This document shows, piece by piece, positions 18,690 to 29,003 of a stretch of DNA of 64,000 nt (position 1 is its first letter; the number at the start of each line of letters is the position of its first letter). The notes below the pieces were generated by a model, which was given only the letters and a program-made list of their open reading frames with translations, made no database searches and was not told the origin of the DNA. The DNA is from Phytohabitans houttuyneae (GTDB taxonomy: Bacteria; Actinomycetota; Actinomycetes; Mycobacteriales; Micromonosporaceae): contig NZ_BLPF01000001.1 in assembly GCF_011764425.1 (NCBI RefSeq), forward strand, positions 2,099,001 to 2,163,000, given 5' to 3'. The translations under genes were made by a program, and so were the position numbers.

Positions 18690-19663
18690 AGGACCAGCAG
18701 ACCGTCCTCTACGACGCGCCCGGCCCGCGTGCCCGCCGCTTCACGATCATCTTCAGCGTCTTCGCGGTGCTCGCGCTTGCTGCCGGCGCCTACTTCCTCG
18801 TGTACCGGCCGCTCGACGAGCAGGGCCAGTTCTCCATGGAGCTGTGGGGCCCGCTGATCGACCCGAACAACGAGGTCTTCTCCCTGGTGTGGGCGCGCCT
18901 CCGGGACGGCTTCGTGGCCACGCTGACCGCGGCCGCGCTGGCGATCGTCTCCTCGCTGATCTTCGGTACCGCCCTCGCCGTGCTGCGCATCCAGCTCAAG
19001 GCGCTCAGCCGCCGCAAGTTCACCGGGTTGGCCGCGCCGGCCGCGTACGCGCTGCGCGGGCTCAGCTGGTTTCTCAGCCTCGTGTCGCGCTTCTTCGTGG
19101 AGGTCTTCCGCGGCCTGCCGGTCGTCATCACGATCTTCTTCGTCGCCAGCGCGCTGCCCGAGCTCGGCGTCGACCTCGGCGACATCCTGTGGTACCTGGT
19201 GATCGGCCTGACCCTGTACAACATGGTGGTCATCGGCGAGATCCTCCGCTCCGGCATGGAGGGTCTGCCCGGCGGCCAGCGCGAGGCGGCGGAGGCGATG
19301 GGCCTCAGCTCGTTCCAGACGACGCGCATGATCCTGCTGCCACAGGCGTTCCGCATCATGCTGCCGGCGCTGATCAGCCAGCTGGTGGTCGTGCTGAAGG
19401 ACACCTCGCTCGGCTTCATCATCGGCTACGAGGAGGTGCTGCGGGTCAGCGGCCAGATCATCCAGGCCCTCCCGGAGCCCAACCCCATCCAGGTGTACTT
19501 CGTCGTCGGCGCCATCTACATCCTGGTCAACTACCTGCTCTCCAAGCTCGCGGAGTACGTGCAGCGCCGCCTCGCCCGCGGCCGCAAGACGGCTGCTCTG
19601 CCCGCCGAGCAGCCGCCGGCAGCCGTGGCCGCCGAGATCGAGCCGACACCCAGCAGCATCTGA
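18686..19663 (+). CDS. gluD: Glutamate-type ABC transporter permease
   Basis: Second membrane subunit. About 325 residues starting MKDQQTVLYDAPGPRARR, the typical GluD N-terminus, which is why GTG at 18686 is preferred over GTG at 18635; AGGAGAG lies just upstream although with tight spacing. Several transmembrane helices and the EAA loop GGQREAAEAMGLSSFQTTRM with LPQAF are present. The C-terminal ~35 residues are a Pro/Ala-rich tail. Last gene of the operon, ended by a hairpin at 19665-19699. Confidence 0.92.
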   Translation: MKDQQTVLYDAPGPRARRFTIIFSVFAVLALAAGAYFLVYRPLDEQGQFSMELWGPLIDPNNEVFSLVWARLRDGFVATLTAAALAIVSSLIFGTALAVLRIQLKALSRRKFTGLAAPAAYALRGLSWFLSLVSRFFVEVFRGLPVVITIFFVASALPELGVDLGDILWYLVIGLTLYNMVVIGEILRSGMEGLPGGQREAAEAMGLSSFQTTRMILLPQAFRIMLPALISQLVVVLKDTSLGFIIGYEEVLRVSGQIIQALPEPNPIQVYFVVGAIYILVNYLLSKLAEYVQRRLARGRKTAALPAEQPPAAVAAEIEPTPSSI

Positions 19664-19664
19664 T

Positions 19665-19699
19665 CTGCGGGCCCGCCAAAAAGCGGCGCGGGCCCGCAG
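19665..19699 (+). terminator. Terminator after gluD
   Basis: Perfect 12-bp stem CTGCGGGCCCGC / GCGGGCCCGCAG beginning just past the stop codon; no T tract. Confidence 0.7.
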
Positions 19700-19732
19700 G
19701 TCAACCGCTCAGCTCGCGTGGGGCGACCTTCA

Positions 19733-19795
19733 CCACCGCGAAGGGTGAGGCCGCGGGAGCAACGGTCCGGGCCACCGCGGACATCGCGGTAGCTC
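19733..19795. repeat. Dispersed repeat family A, copy 3
   Basis: CCACCGCGAAGGGTGAGG followed by CCGCGGGAGCAACGGTCCGG and ending GCGGTAGCTC; lies between the converging gluD and rny genes. Confidence 0.8.
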
Positions 19796-19815
19796 TATGA
19801 ATCTCGAAAGATCGG

Positions 19816-21594
<1,779 letters not shown>

Positions 21595-22011
21595 GCCGCC
21601 TCCCTTCGCCGCCTCGGGCGTCGCGGACGGGTTTTGCCCACCCACCAACGCGCCTTACGGCTGTGTCGCCCGACCGAGGCAGCTGGCCGCAGGTACGACC
21701 ACCAGCGGCACCCTCGCGGGCACCGCCACTGGCCTGATATGTACGTGCCGTCGCCGACGCGGCCTGGTCGACGACGGATCTAAAGTGATGCCGTACTGTT
21801 ACGCGATCTATGTTGTGCGATTAGCCTGCGATGGTCGGGCTTCCTCGTCTGTAACGCGAGGCTAGGTCGCGAGTGGCGGTTCGGTCAAGGACCCATGATC
21901 CGGCCGAACCGGGGACGTAGGGCATCGGAACGCTCACGCGCAGGTCATGGCCGGTACGGGCATTCCGGGACGAGTCACGAACGCCGCACATTTTTCGGAT
22001 GACCCAGCAGG
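21595..22011. other. Intergenic region upstream of rny, no gene seen
   Basis: About 415 bases between rny and the BKACE gene, both on the minus strand. It should contain the rny promoter. A small stem ATGACC / GGTCAT lies at about 21993-22009 just past the BKACE stop and may be a weak terminator. No RNA gene was recognised. Confidence 0.5.
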
Positions 22012-22734
22012 TCATTCGGCTGATCGAGGGGTCCTCTGAAAGGTCAGCGCGGCTTCCACCAGAGCGCGATTGTCGGGTGCCATCGTGCCATCCGGCATCA
22101 TCCGGGTGTCTTCCAGCCCCACCCGCGCATGCAGGCCGAGCCGCATCGCCTCCTCCAGGACGGCCCAGACGGCGGGACCTTCGGCGTGGAGCAGTACCGG
22201 CACGGGCTGCCCCCCGCCCAGCGCGTCGAGCATGGCGTGCGCGTTGGCCAGCGCCGCCTCCTCCTCGGGCTCCATGCACTCCAGCAGCAGGCGGAGGCAG
22301 GGGACGCGCCAGTCCCGGTACGCCGCGACGGCCGCCGGGGTCCACAGCCCCGCCTCCACCCCGATCCCCCGCGAGTGCAGGGCCGCCGCGACCCGCTCTG
22401 CGCCCTCCTCGTGCACGTTGACCGAGGCGAAGTCGGGCAGCACCGTCCACGACTCCACGGCCGCCACACGCTCGTCCGGATCGGGCGCCACCCACGCTCC
22501 GGTGGTCACCCCCACGGGCAACTCCGGGCAGGCCCGCCGCAGCGCCGCCACGGTCGCGTCGACCGCCTCGGCCGCGAGCGTCTCCCGCCCGTCCTCGTCG
22601 CGCGGATGGACATGGACGGCCGTTGCGCCCACCGTCTCGCACCGCACGGCGTCGGCCGCCACCTCGGCTGGGGTGATCGGCACGGCAGGGTGCTGGTGGC
22701 GGAGTACTCCCCCGTTGAGGCAGGCCTTGAGCAT
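22012..22734 (-). CDS. BKACE family beta-keto acid cleavage enzyme (DUF849)
   Basis: Zinc enzyme of the 3-keto-5-aminohexanoate cleavage family, which condenses a beta-keto acid with acetyl-CoA. The 240 residues begin MLKACLNGGVLRHQHPAVPI and keep the substrate and metal residues expected in the TIM barrel: AVHVHPRDEDG (two histidines), SVNVHEEGAE and the C-terminal VGLEDTRMMPDGTMAPDN. It is shorter than most members (about 270-300). No lysine fermentation genes adjoin it, so the substrate is unknown. Start at 22734 chosen because similarity begins there. Confidence 0.85.
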   Translation of the reverse strand: MLKACLNGGVLRHQHPAVPITPAEVAADAVRCETVGATAVHVHPRDEDGRETLAAEAVDATVAALRRACPELPVGVTTGAWVAPDPDERVAAVESWTVLPDFASVNVHEEGAERVAAALHSRGIGVEAGLWTPAAVAAYRDWRVPCLRLLLECMEPEEEAALANAHAMLDALGGGQPVPVLLHAEGPAVWAVLEEAMRLGLHARVGLEDTRMMPDGTMAPDNRALVEAALTFQRTPRSAE

Positions 22735-24115
22735 CTCTTCATTCTGGGGAGTGCGGGGGTGTGGCGCTCGCCGTTGGTACTCGGCGGGACGGGGGCGCTG
22801 GGTGTTGTCGTCGCCCAGGCGGGCGGCTGTCACGCCCGTGGCGCCGGGGTGACTCGGCGCTTCTGGTGTCCTCCCAGCACACAGTGCCCGCGCCGCACTG
22901 GCCAGCTTTTACGGGGTAAGGCATTGACCAGGCAAGATGCAAGATCCACGTGTCCTATCGACCCCGCCCGTGCTTCTGCAGATCTTCGAGGCGGGAGTGC
23001 CCGAGTCCGCCGTCGTCGCGGTCTGTGACTGTTGATCAGGCGCAGGCGGTGTGAGCTTCGAAATCTTGGTGAGTTAGCGCGCCATTTCGACGCCAACTTG
23101 CCAAGATCTGCCGGAGCAGGCTCCCGGGTTGAACTGGGCGACCACGGAGGGTGAGGCGGTGACCGCGAAGGACTCCAGACGACGAAAACTCCGAGTGTCG
23201 AGTTGTCCCCTCCAGGGGCGGCTAGTGCGCTGGCCACTTACCTTCAACGGGTGACCCGTGGCCTTCGGCAACTGGTCACCCGTGCCGGCGAAGGGCCAGG
23301 GTGAGTGGTCACCGCACTAGCGACCACGATCTCGACGCGACCACTCAACGCACACGGCAGCATCCTGCGGTGATCTCCGCGGCGAGCGCCAGGTCGCAAG
23401 GTTGGGACCCCTCCGAGATGCCTTGCAGACAGCGAGGTTGCCGCGTACGCCGAGGAGATCACCGCCCGAGCCCTTCCCATCGTGAGGCACCGTCACCGCC
23501 CAGACGACTGGACGCTGGCGACCACGCCAGCGGCGCAGGCCATGCCACGGCTCAGAGGACTCATCGCCGGCGCCCCCGGGCCGCGCCGACAACGCCGACA
23601 CAACTCGACGACCGGCAGGCCGCTGTCACCGCTGGGGCGACCCGCCAGACCGGCCACAGCCGAACGGCCGACGCTCTTCGCTACATACGCCACAACGGCT
23701 CCCCACTTGGCCAGCCACGGGGCACGCCCCAGCGGGCGGCGCCAGCCAGACACCAACGCGGCGGCACCACCCACCCGCGGGACAAGCTGCCGGATCGTGG
23801 TACGGATCGGCCCTCCCAGGGGCGGATTCCCACCACGATCTACTCCCCAAGAGCGGTAGCGCGCTCCCGCTGGGTCCGCGGACCGGCCCGGACAGTCACC
23901 GAACGCGCGGGCTGACCCTAAGACGGCCCGCACCGGGCTCCGGCGGCACAGGGCCACGCCCGAGCACCACGACGACGTCCCAGACCGTCAACAAGGCCAG
24001 ACAACGACCAGCCGCAAGCCGCACACACCACCCCGGCATGCGACCCCGCGCCCGCCCACCAGCAGCGAACCTGCTGACTCACCGGGACGCCCGCCCAGCT
24101 CACCTCAACAGAATC
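22735..24115. other. 1.4-kb region without a supported gene
   Basis: Several open frames exist (for example plus 23301-23915 and plus 23482-23859) but their translations are Arg/Pro/Thr-rich and resemble no family, as expected of non-coding high-GC DNA. A 9-bp stem CGGGTGACC / GGTCACCCG lies at 23248-23282, and 23141-23160 resembles the left part of repeat family A. It may be an eroded mobile element or old pseudogenes. Confidence 0.5.
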
Positions 24116-24913
24116 TCACTCGGTGCGCTCGCCGCCCTCAAGGTCGGCAAGCGCATCCGCGTCGACCCCGTCGGCGAACTCGGCTGCCTCCGCGCTCTGC
24201 GCCGCCATCGCGTCCTTGACCACGCGGATGGCCAGCCCGGCACCGTATCCCTTCCGGGCCAGCATCCCCACCAGCCGCCGGAAGACGGCCTCGGGCTCGC
24301 CCCGTGCGCTGCGCAGCTTGCGGTCGACCAGCGCCCGCGCGGTGGCCGCCTCGGTGTCGGGGTCGAGGTCGTCGAGGGCGGCGCCGGCCGTGTCGGCGTC
24401 GACGCCGCGCTGGCGCAGCTCGCTGGCGAGAGCGCGGCGGGCCAGGCCTCGGCCGCGGTGGCGGTCGGAGACCCACGCGCGGGCGAAAGCGGCGTCGTCG
24501 ATGATGCCGACCTCGTCGTAGCGCTCCAGCACCTCGACCGCCACCTCGGTGGAGATGCCGCGCCGGGCGAGCGCGGTGGCCAGCTCGGCGCGGGTGCGCG
24601 GTCGAACGGCGAGCTGGCTGAGACAGATCTCGCGGGCCCGCTCGGCCTCGTCGCGGGGTTGGGGGGCCTGCTGCGCCCGGCCACCACGGCGCTCACGCGG
24701 GGCCGGGGTCTCCTCCGGCTCCCGCTCGACGGTGATCGGCACGGGCACCGACCCCTCCGGCCACTCGAACTCGCCCTCGTCGGTGCTCAGCGTCGGCGGC
24801 GGCGCCCCTCGGCGGGAACGCGCCGCAGACGCACCATCCGATCCGGAACGCGCTCGGGACGGTGCGGCATCCCAGCCCCGCCCCGAGCGTGCGCCACGCC
24901 GTCGTCCAGGCAT
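24116..24913 (-). CDS. recX: RecA regulator RecX
   Basis: Binds RecA filaments and limits their activity. The 265-residue protein has an unusually long, disordered N-terminal extension (about 100 residues rich in Arg, Ser, Pro, Glu) before the RecX helical repeats: AREICLSQLAVRPRTRAELA, IIDDAAFARAWVSDRHRGRG, VFRRLVGMLARKGYGAGLAI. ATG at 24913 lies 11 bases past the recA stop, the usual recA-recX arrangement. Confidence 0.92.
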   Translation of the reverse strand: MPGRRRGARSGRGWDAAPSRARSGSDGASAARSRRGAPPPTLSTDEGEFEWPEGSVPVPITVEREPEETPAPRERRGGRAQQAPQPRDEAERAREICLSQLAVRPRTRAELATALARRGISTEVAVEVLERYDEVGIIDDAAFARAWVSDRHRGRGLARRALASELRQRGVDADTAGAALDDLDPDTEAATARALVDRKLRSARGEPEAVFRRLVGMLARKGYGAGLAIRVVKDAMAAQSAEAAEFADGVDADALADLEGGERTE

Positions 24914-24924
24914 GGCGAGCCGGG

Positions 24925-25974
24925 TCAGAAGTCGACCGGGGGCAGCTCGACCCCGCCGGCCTCGTCGCTCGCGCCCTGCCCGACGCCGAGCTTTTCGAGG
25001 ATCTTCTTCTCGATCTCGGCCGCCACGTCGGGGTTTTCCTTCAAGAACTCGCGGGCCTTCTCCTTGCCCTGCCCGAGCTGGTCGCCGTCGTACGTGTACC
25101 ACGCGCCGGACTTGCGGATGATGCTCTGCTCGACACCGACGTCGATGAGCGAACCCTCGCGGGAGATGCCCTTGCCATACATGATGTCGAACTCGGCCTG
25201 CTTGAACGGCGCGGCCACCTTGTTTTTCACGACCTTGACGCGGGTGCGGTTACCCACCACGTCGGTGCCGTCCTTGAGGCTCTCGATGCGCCGCACGTCG
25301 AGGCGGACCGACGCGTAGAACTTGAGCGCGCGGCCACCCGTCGTGGTCTCCGGCGAGCCGAACATGACGCCGATCTTCTCGCGGAGCTGGTTGATGAAGA
25401 TGGCGGTCGTGCCGGAGTTGTTGAGAATGCCGGTGATCTTCCGCAGGGCCTGGCTCATCAGGCGGGCCTGGAGGCCGACGTGGCTGTCGCCCATCTCGCC
25501 CTCGATCTCGGCGCGCGGCACGAGCGCGGCCACCGAGTCGATCACGATGATGTCGAGCGCGCCGGAGCGGACCAGCATGTCGGCGATCTCCAGCGCCTGC
25601 TCACCGGTGTCGGGCTGGGAGACGAGCAGCTGGTCGGTGTCGACGCCGAGCGCCTTCGCATACTCCGGGTCGAGCGCGTGCTCCGCGTCGATGAACGCGG
25701 CGATGCCGCCGGCCCGCTGCGCGTTGGCCACCGCGTGCAGCGCGACAGTGGTCTTACCGGAAGACTCCGGACCGTAGATCTCCACCACGCGGCCGCGGGG
25801 CAGGCCACCCACGCCGAGGGCCACGTCAAGGGCGATCGAGCCGGTGGGGATGATCGCCGTCTGGATGACCGGCCGCTCACCCAGCCGCATGACCGAGCCC
25901 TTGCCGAACTGCTTGTCAATCTGCGCCAGAGCGAGGTCGAGCGCCTTTTCCCGGTCAGGTGTTCCTGCCCCCAT
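24925..25974 (-). CDS. recA: Recombinase A
   Basis: ATP-dependent strand-exchange protein for homologous recombination and SOS induction. About 349 residues with Walker [13 protein letters not shown] motif region [20 protein letters not shown], Walker [13 protein letters not shown] and loop L2 sequence [16 protein letters not shown] at 25974 ([20 protein letters not shown]) gives the standard actinobacterial N-terminus; an in-frame GTG at 26034 would add 20 residues. Cotranscribed with recX. An SOS-like box lies about 150 bases upstream. Confidence 0.97.
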   Translation of the reverse strand: MGAGTPDREKALDLALAQIDKQFGKGSVMRLGERPVIQTAIIPTGSIALDVALGVGGLPRGRVVEIYGPESSGKTTVALHAVANAQRAGGIAAFIDAEHALDPEYAKALGVDTDQLLVSQPDTGEQALEIADMLVRSGALDIIVIDSVAALVPRAEIEGEMGDSHVGLQARLMSQALRKITGILNNSGTTAIFINQLREKIGVMFGSPETTTGGRALKFYASVRLDVRRIESLKDGTDVVGNRTRVKVVKNKVAAPFKQAEFDIMYGKGISREGSLIDVGVEQSIIRKSGAWYTYDGDQLGQGKEKAREFLKENPDVAAEIEKKILEKLGVGQGASDEAGGVELPPVDF

Positions 25975-26117
25975 TGCCGCCACCCCTACATTCGCCGCCT
26001 TCGCGGGCGTCTTCGCCGAAGAGCTTCTCGTCACGCGGACACGCTAGGCGCTGGGTCTGACAGAAAACAGCCGACGGGCCGCGTCCTGTGGACAAGCACC
26101 CAGCTGTGGACAATAGC

Positions 26118-26131
26118 CGAACACCTGTACG
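26118..26131 (-). promoter_or_regulatory. Possible LexA (SOS) box upstream of recA
   Basis: CGAACACCTGTACG matches the actinobacterial SOS palindrome CGAAC-N4-GTTCG with one mismatch in the right arm. Position between DUF3046 and recA fits control of recA. Confidence 0.5.
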
Positions 26132-26201
26132 ACGCAAGTGCCGACACGCCGCACAAAGCGTCCGTTAACCCAAAGGTGACCGAACGAAGCGGCGGCGGCA
26201 C

Positions 26202-26402
26202 TCAGCGCAGCCGAGCGGGCACCCGATCGGGGTACGCCGCCACCACCGCCCGCCACACCACGACCGTCTCCATGCCCGCGTCGAGTGCCTCCCGGATGGT
26301 CCGGCCACCGAGCTGGGGCAGCACCTGGTCGGAGGCGAGGCTGGACGCATACCCCGCGCCGAACGTCTCCTCCAGCCGCGTCCAGAAGTCCGTGAGCCGC
26401 AC
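26202..26402 (-). CDS. DUF3046 family protein
   Basis: A 66-residue protein, VRLTDFWTRLEETFGAGYA followed by LGGRTIREALDAG and ending VPARLR, matching DUF3046, a small actinobacterial protein nearly always found next to recA. Function unknown. GTG at 26402 is chosen because the family starts with (M/V)RLTDFW; the frame is open to 26525. Confidence 0.85.
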   Translation of the reverse strand: MRLTDFWTRLEETFGAGYASSLASDQVLPQLGGRTIREALDAGMETVVVWRAVVAAYPDRVPARLR

Positions 26403-26584
26403 CCCAACCCCCAAGAACGAGCCGCGCGCCGAAGCCCGCGTCGAACCCACACCAGCCGCAACGCTAGCGCGACCACCGGCACGGCGATCGACGGCGTACG
26501 CGTACACCCTTGACAGCCAGGTCAACCCGCATTATTGAGCGGTAGATATATGCCCCGGTCCGCATCAGCTGCGGACCGCATGCT

Positions 26585-26668
26585 CCCGCGGGCACCGCGG
26601 AGGCCGGCGGCTCGCAGGGCTCGCCGAGATCCCCGCCCTCCGCTGCCGGGTCCGCGCGCCAAGCCCAA
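26585..26668. repeat. Dispersed hairpin repeat family B, copy 1
   Basis: GCGGGCACCGCGGAGGCCGG ... CCCTCCGCTGCCGGG, able to fold into a long interrupted hairpin. A close copy lies at 40601-40685. Confidence 0.7.
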
Positions 26669-26681
26669 CACCGCCCGGCAG

Positions 26682-26738
26682 GCGGCAAAGGGTGTTGATG
26701 TCCGTCGTCACAGACGGATCGTCAACACCCTTCGCCGC
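26682..26738. terminator. Strong hairpin downstream of the antiporter gene
   Basis: Nested stems GCGGC / GCCGC, AAGGGTGTTGA / TCAACACCCTT and TCCGTC / GACGGA form one long hairpin ending 22 bases before the antiporter stop codon (minus strand), consistent with a terminator for that gene. Confidence 0.75.
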
Positions 26739-26760
26739 ACTCGCAGGCCCGAACGCTCGT

Positions 26761-28139
26761 CTAGGCGGTGGCCTCGCCGGCACCGGCCTTTCGCGACGTG
26801 CCGGTGTCCTGCTTGTCGCCGCTGGGCGCGAGGCCGATCCAGGCGCCGTGCTCCATCTCGCGCAGGCGCTCCTCGTCGCTGTGCTCCACCTTGGCCATCG
26901 CCCGCCGCAGCATCGGCGGCGCCATCAGCGAGGTGACGATCGCGACCAGGACGAAGACGGTGTACATCGCCGGGTTGAGCACGCCCAGCCGCAGGCCGGT
27001 CATCGCGACGATCACCTCGACCACGCCACGGGCGTTCATGCCGGCGCCGATCGCGATGCCCTCCCACCGGCTCATGCGGCTGAGCCGGGCGCCCGCGTAG
27101 GCGCCGGCGAACTTGCCGGCGATCGCGATGGCGAGCACGGCCAGGGCGGCGAGCGCGACCGTCGGGTCGGCCAGCGCGGTGAGGTCCATGCGCAGGCCGG
27201 CGGTGGCCAGGAAGATCGGGGCGAGCACCGACATCACGAGCGTGCGCAGCGGCGCCAGCTTCGCCTTGTTGGGCGCGACGGCGCCGATGAGGATGCCGGC
27301 CACGAACGCGCCGAACACCGCCTCCATGCGCAGCACGTGGGTGGTCACGGCGCCGGCCAGCACCACGGTGACCGCCGCGGCGACGCTCGGGCCGGACTCG
27401 TCGGAGCGGTCCGCGACCTTCATGAAGCGGCCGACCAGGGGGCGGCCGAGCAGCGCGGCGAGGATGACGAAGCCGACGAGGTACACAAAGGTCAGTGACA
27501 CCTGGCCCGCGCTCAGGCCGCTGATCGCGACGGCCGACACGATGGACAGCAGGAACCATCCGACGACGTCGTCGAGCGTGCCGGCCAGGAGGATGAGCTG
27601 GCCGACGTTGCGGTGCAGCAGGCGCATGTCGGTCAGCGTCTTGGCGATGACCGGGATGGCCGACACGCACATCGCCACACCCACGAAGAGCGCGAAGCTC
27701 ACGCGGTCCTTGTCGCCGGTCTCCATGACCGTCGGGAGGAACGCGCCCAGCGCGAGGCCGAAGACCAGTGGTATCAACAGTCCGCCCAGGCTGACCTTGG
27801 CCGCGGTGCCACCGCGCCGGCGCAGCAGGCGGAGGTCCAGGTGCGCGCCGGTCACGCCGACCAGCAGGAGTACGCCGATCTGGCCGACCGCGTCCAGCAG
27901 GTGCATCTGCTCCGACTCGGCGGGCAGCAGCCAGTCGGTGATCCCCGGTGCCAGGTGGCCGAGGATCGACGGGCCCAGCACGACGCCAGTGAGGAGCTCA
28001 CCGACCAGGGCGGGCATTCCCGCTTTTCGGGCGAGCCACCCGAAGCATCGGGCGAGTACGAGCAGGACCGTGATCGCGAGCAGGAAGACCAGCAGCTTGT
28101 GGCCCCCAACGGTGGTGCTACCGACGCCGCCCAGGTCAC
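26761..28139 (-). CDS. Kef-type cation:proton antiporter, one-base frame break at the 5' end
   Basis: Monovalent cation:proton antiporter (CPA2) of the inner membrane, a 12-13 helix protein with ELLTGVVLGPSILGHLAPG and GLRMDLTALADP. The frame open from 28017 starts inside the family, and in-frame sequence upstream (GGHKLLVFLLAITVLLVLAR) is clearly the first helix but has no ATG, GTG or TTG. A GTG at 28139 with AGGAGG seven bases upstream is out of frame by one base; adding one base near 28130-28137 gives an uninterrupted 459-residue protein. No RCK/TrkA-N domain follows. The C-terminal 30 residues are polar. Confidence 0.8.
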
Positions 28140-28182
28140 CTGTCGTCCTCCTTGTACATTTCCGGGTTGCCCGCTACTCGGC

Positions 28183-28623
28183 TCAGACCTCGATCCACCC
28201 GTGGGACCGGGCGTGCTCGCCAAGTCGCTCGCGGATCTGCGAGATCTGCGCCCCGGTGAGCGTCGGCACGTGCTGCAGCAGGATCTCGGTCACCTCCGTG
28301 GTGAACTCGGACGGCGCCAGCACGTCGCACATGCCGTCGTCGTCGGCGGCAGCCGCCTTGGCGCGCGCGTCGACGCCCGGCGGGCGGCGGTCGGCCGGCC
28401 GGTTGACCAGCGGATCGACCATCCGCACCGACGAGACCTTCGGACCGCGCTCGCCTTGCTCCACCTCATATTCGACGCGCATGCCGGCGTGCACCAGATG
28501 CCTGAGCTCACCGAGGTCGTTCGCATGGACGAAGACGTCCACGCCGCCACCGGCCGGCGCGATGAAGCCGTATCCGCGAACGTCGTCGAAGCGCAGCACT
28601 CTGCCGACAGCCACCGCCACCAC
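28183..28623 (-). CDS. Cold-shock domain protein with C-terminal extension
   Basis: A 146-residue RNA/DNA-binding protein. Residues 5-70 form a cold-shock domain (GRVLRFDDVRGYGFIAPAGG, DVFVHANDL) with an RNP1-like KGFGFI variant RGYGFI; the last ~75 residues form a second, acidic helical part (EVTEILLQHVPTLTGAQISQ) typical of the larger actinobacterial Csp proteins. Start ambiguous between GTG 28623 and GTG 28614. It lies 43 bases upstream of the antiporter on the same strand and may be cotranscribed. Confidence 0.85.
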   Translation of the reverse strand: MVAVAVGRVLRFDDVRGYGFIAPAGGGVDVFVHANDLGELRHLVHAGMRVEYEVEQGERGPKVSSVRMVDPLVNRPADRRPPGVDARAKAAAADDDGMCDVLAPSEFTTEVTEILLQHVPTLTGAQISQIRERLGEHARSHGWIEV

Positions 28624-28864
28624 CCGTCATCCACCAACTCCCATAGGCCCGACCTCGGCGGCGGACGGGCCAGACCCTACGTCGCCCCGGCTGAGTTCGG
28701 TGTCGCGAAGTTATATCCCCGCGCACAAGTTGCACACATCCGTGTGGTGGACAAAAAATCGCTGCTACGGTCCCGCGCGGCTTCTTTTCTCCGCTGGTGC
28801 CGTGGTGTGCAACCGTACCGTCGCGGCAGTCGCACAGCACGGTTCACGCAGGGAGTCGGCGCTA

Positions 28865-28895
28865 TTGACACACTTCCGGCCGGCCCTGCGATAGT
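28865..28895 (+). promoter_or_regulatory. Predicted promoter of the beta-hydroxylase gene
   Basis: TTGACA (28865-28870), 16 bases, then TGCGATAGT (28887-28895). The same layout, TTGACG-16-TGCGATAGT, precedes the alpha/beta hydrolase gene at 47836-47866. The rest of the 380-base gap before 29004 shows no gene. Confidence 0.55.
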
Positions 28896-29003
28896 AGGGC
28901 CCGGAACGCGACGGCAGCCCGCTGCCCGCTCCCGCTGATGCGGCCGCAAGGCAAATCAATTCTTACCGAAAGTACGACTGACTATCCCAACGGGAGGGCT
29001 CAA

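Noticed and set aside
21992-22010. Rho-independent terminator after the BKACE gene
   Set aside because: Only a six-base stem and no T tract; not listed as a separate terminator.
23301-23915. 204-codon frame in the gene-empty region
   Set aside because: Arg/Pro/Thr-rich composition, no recognisable motif, other frames equally open.
24862-26538. Long plus-strand frame across recA and recX
   Set aside because: Antisense shadow of two certain genes; no family resemblance.
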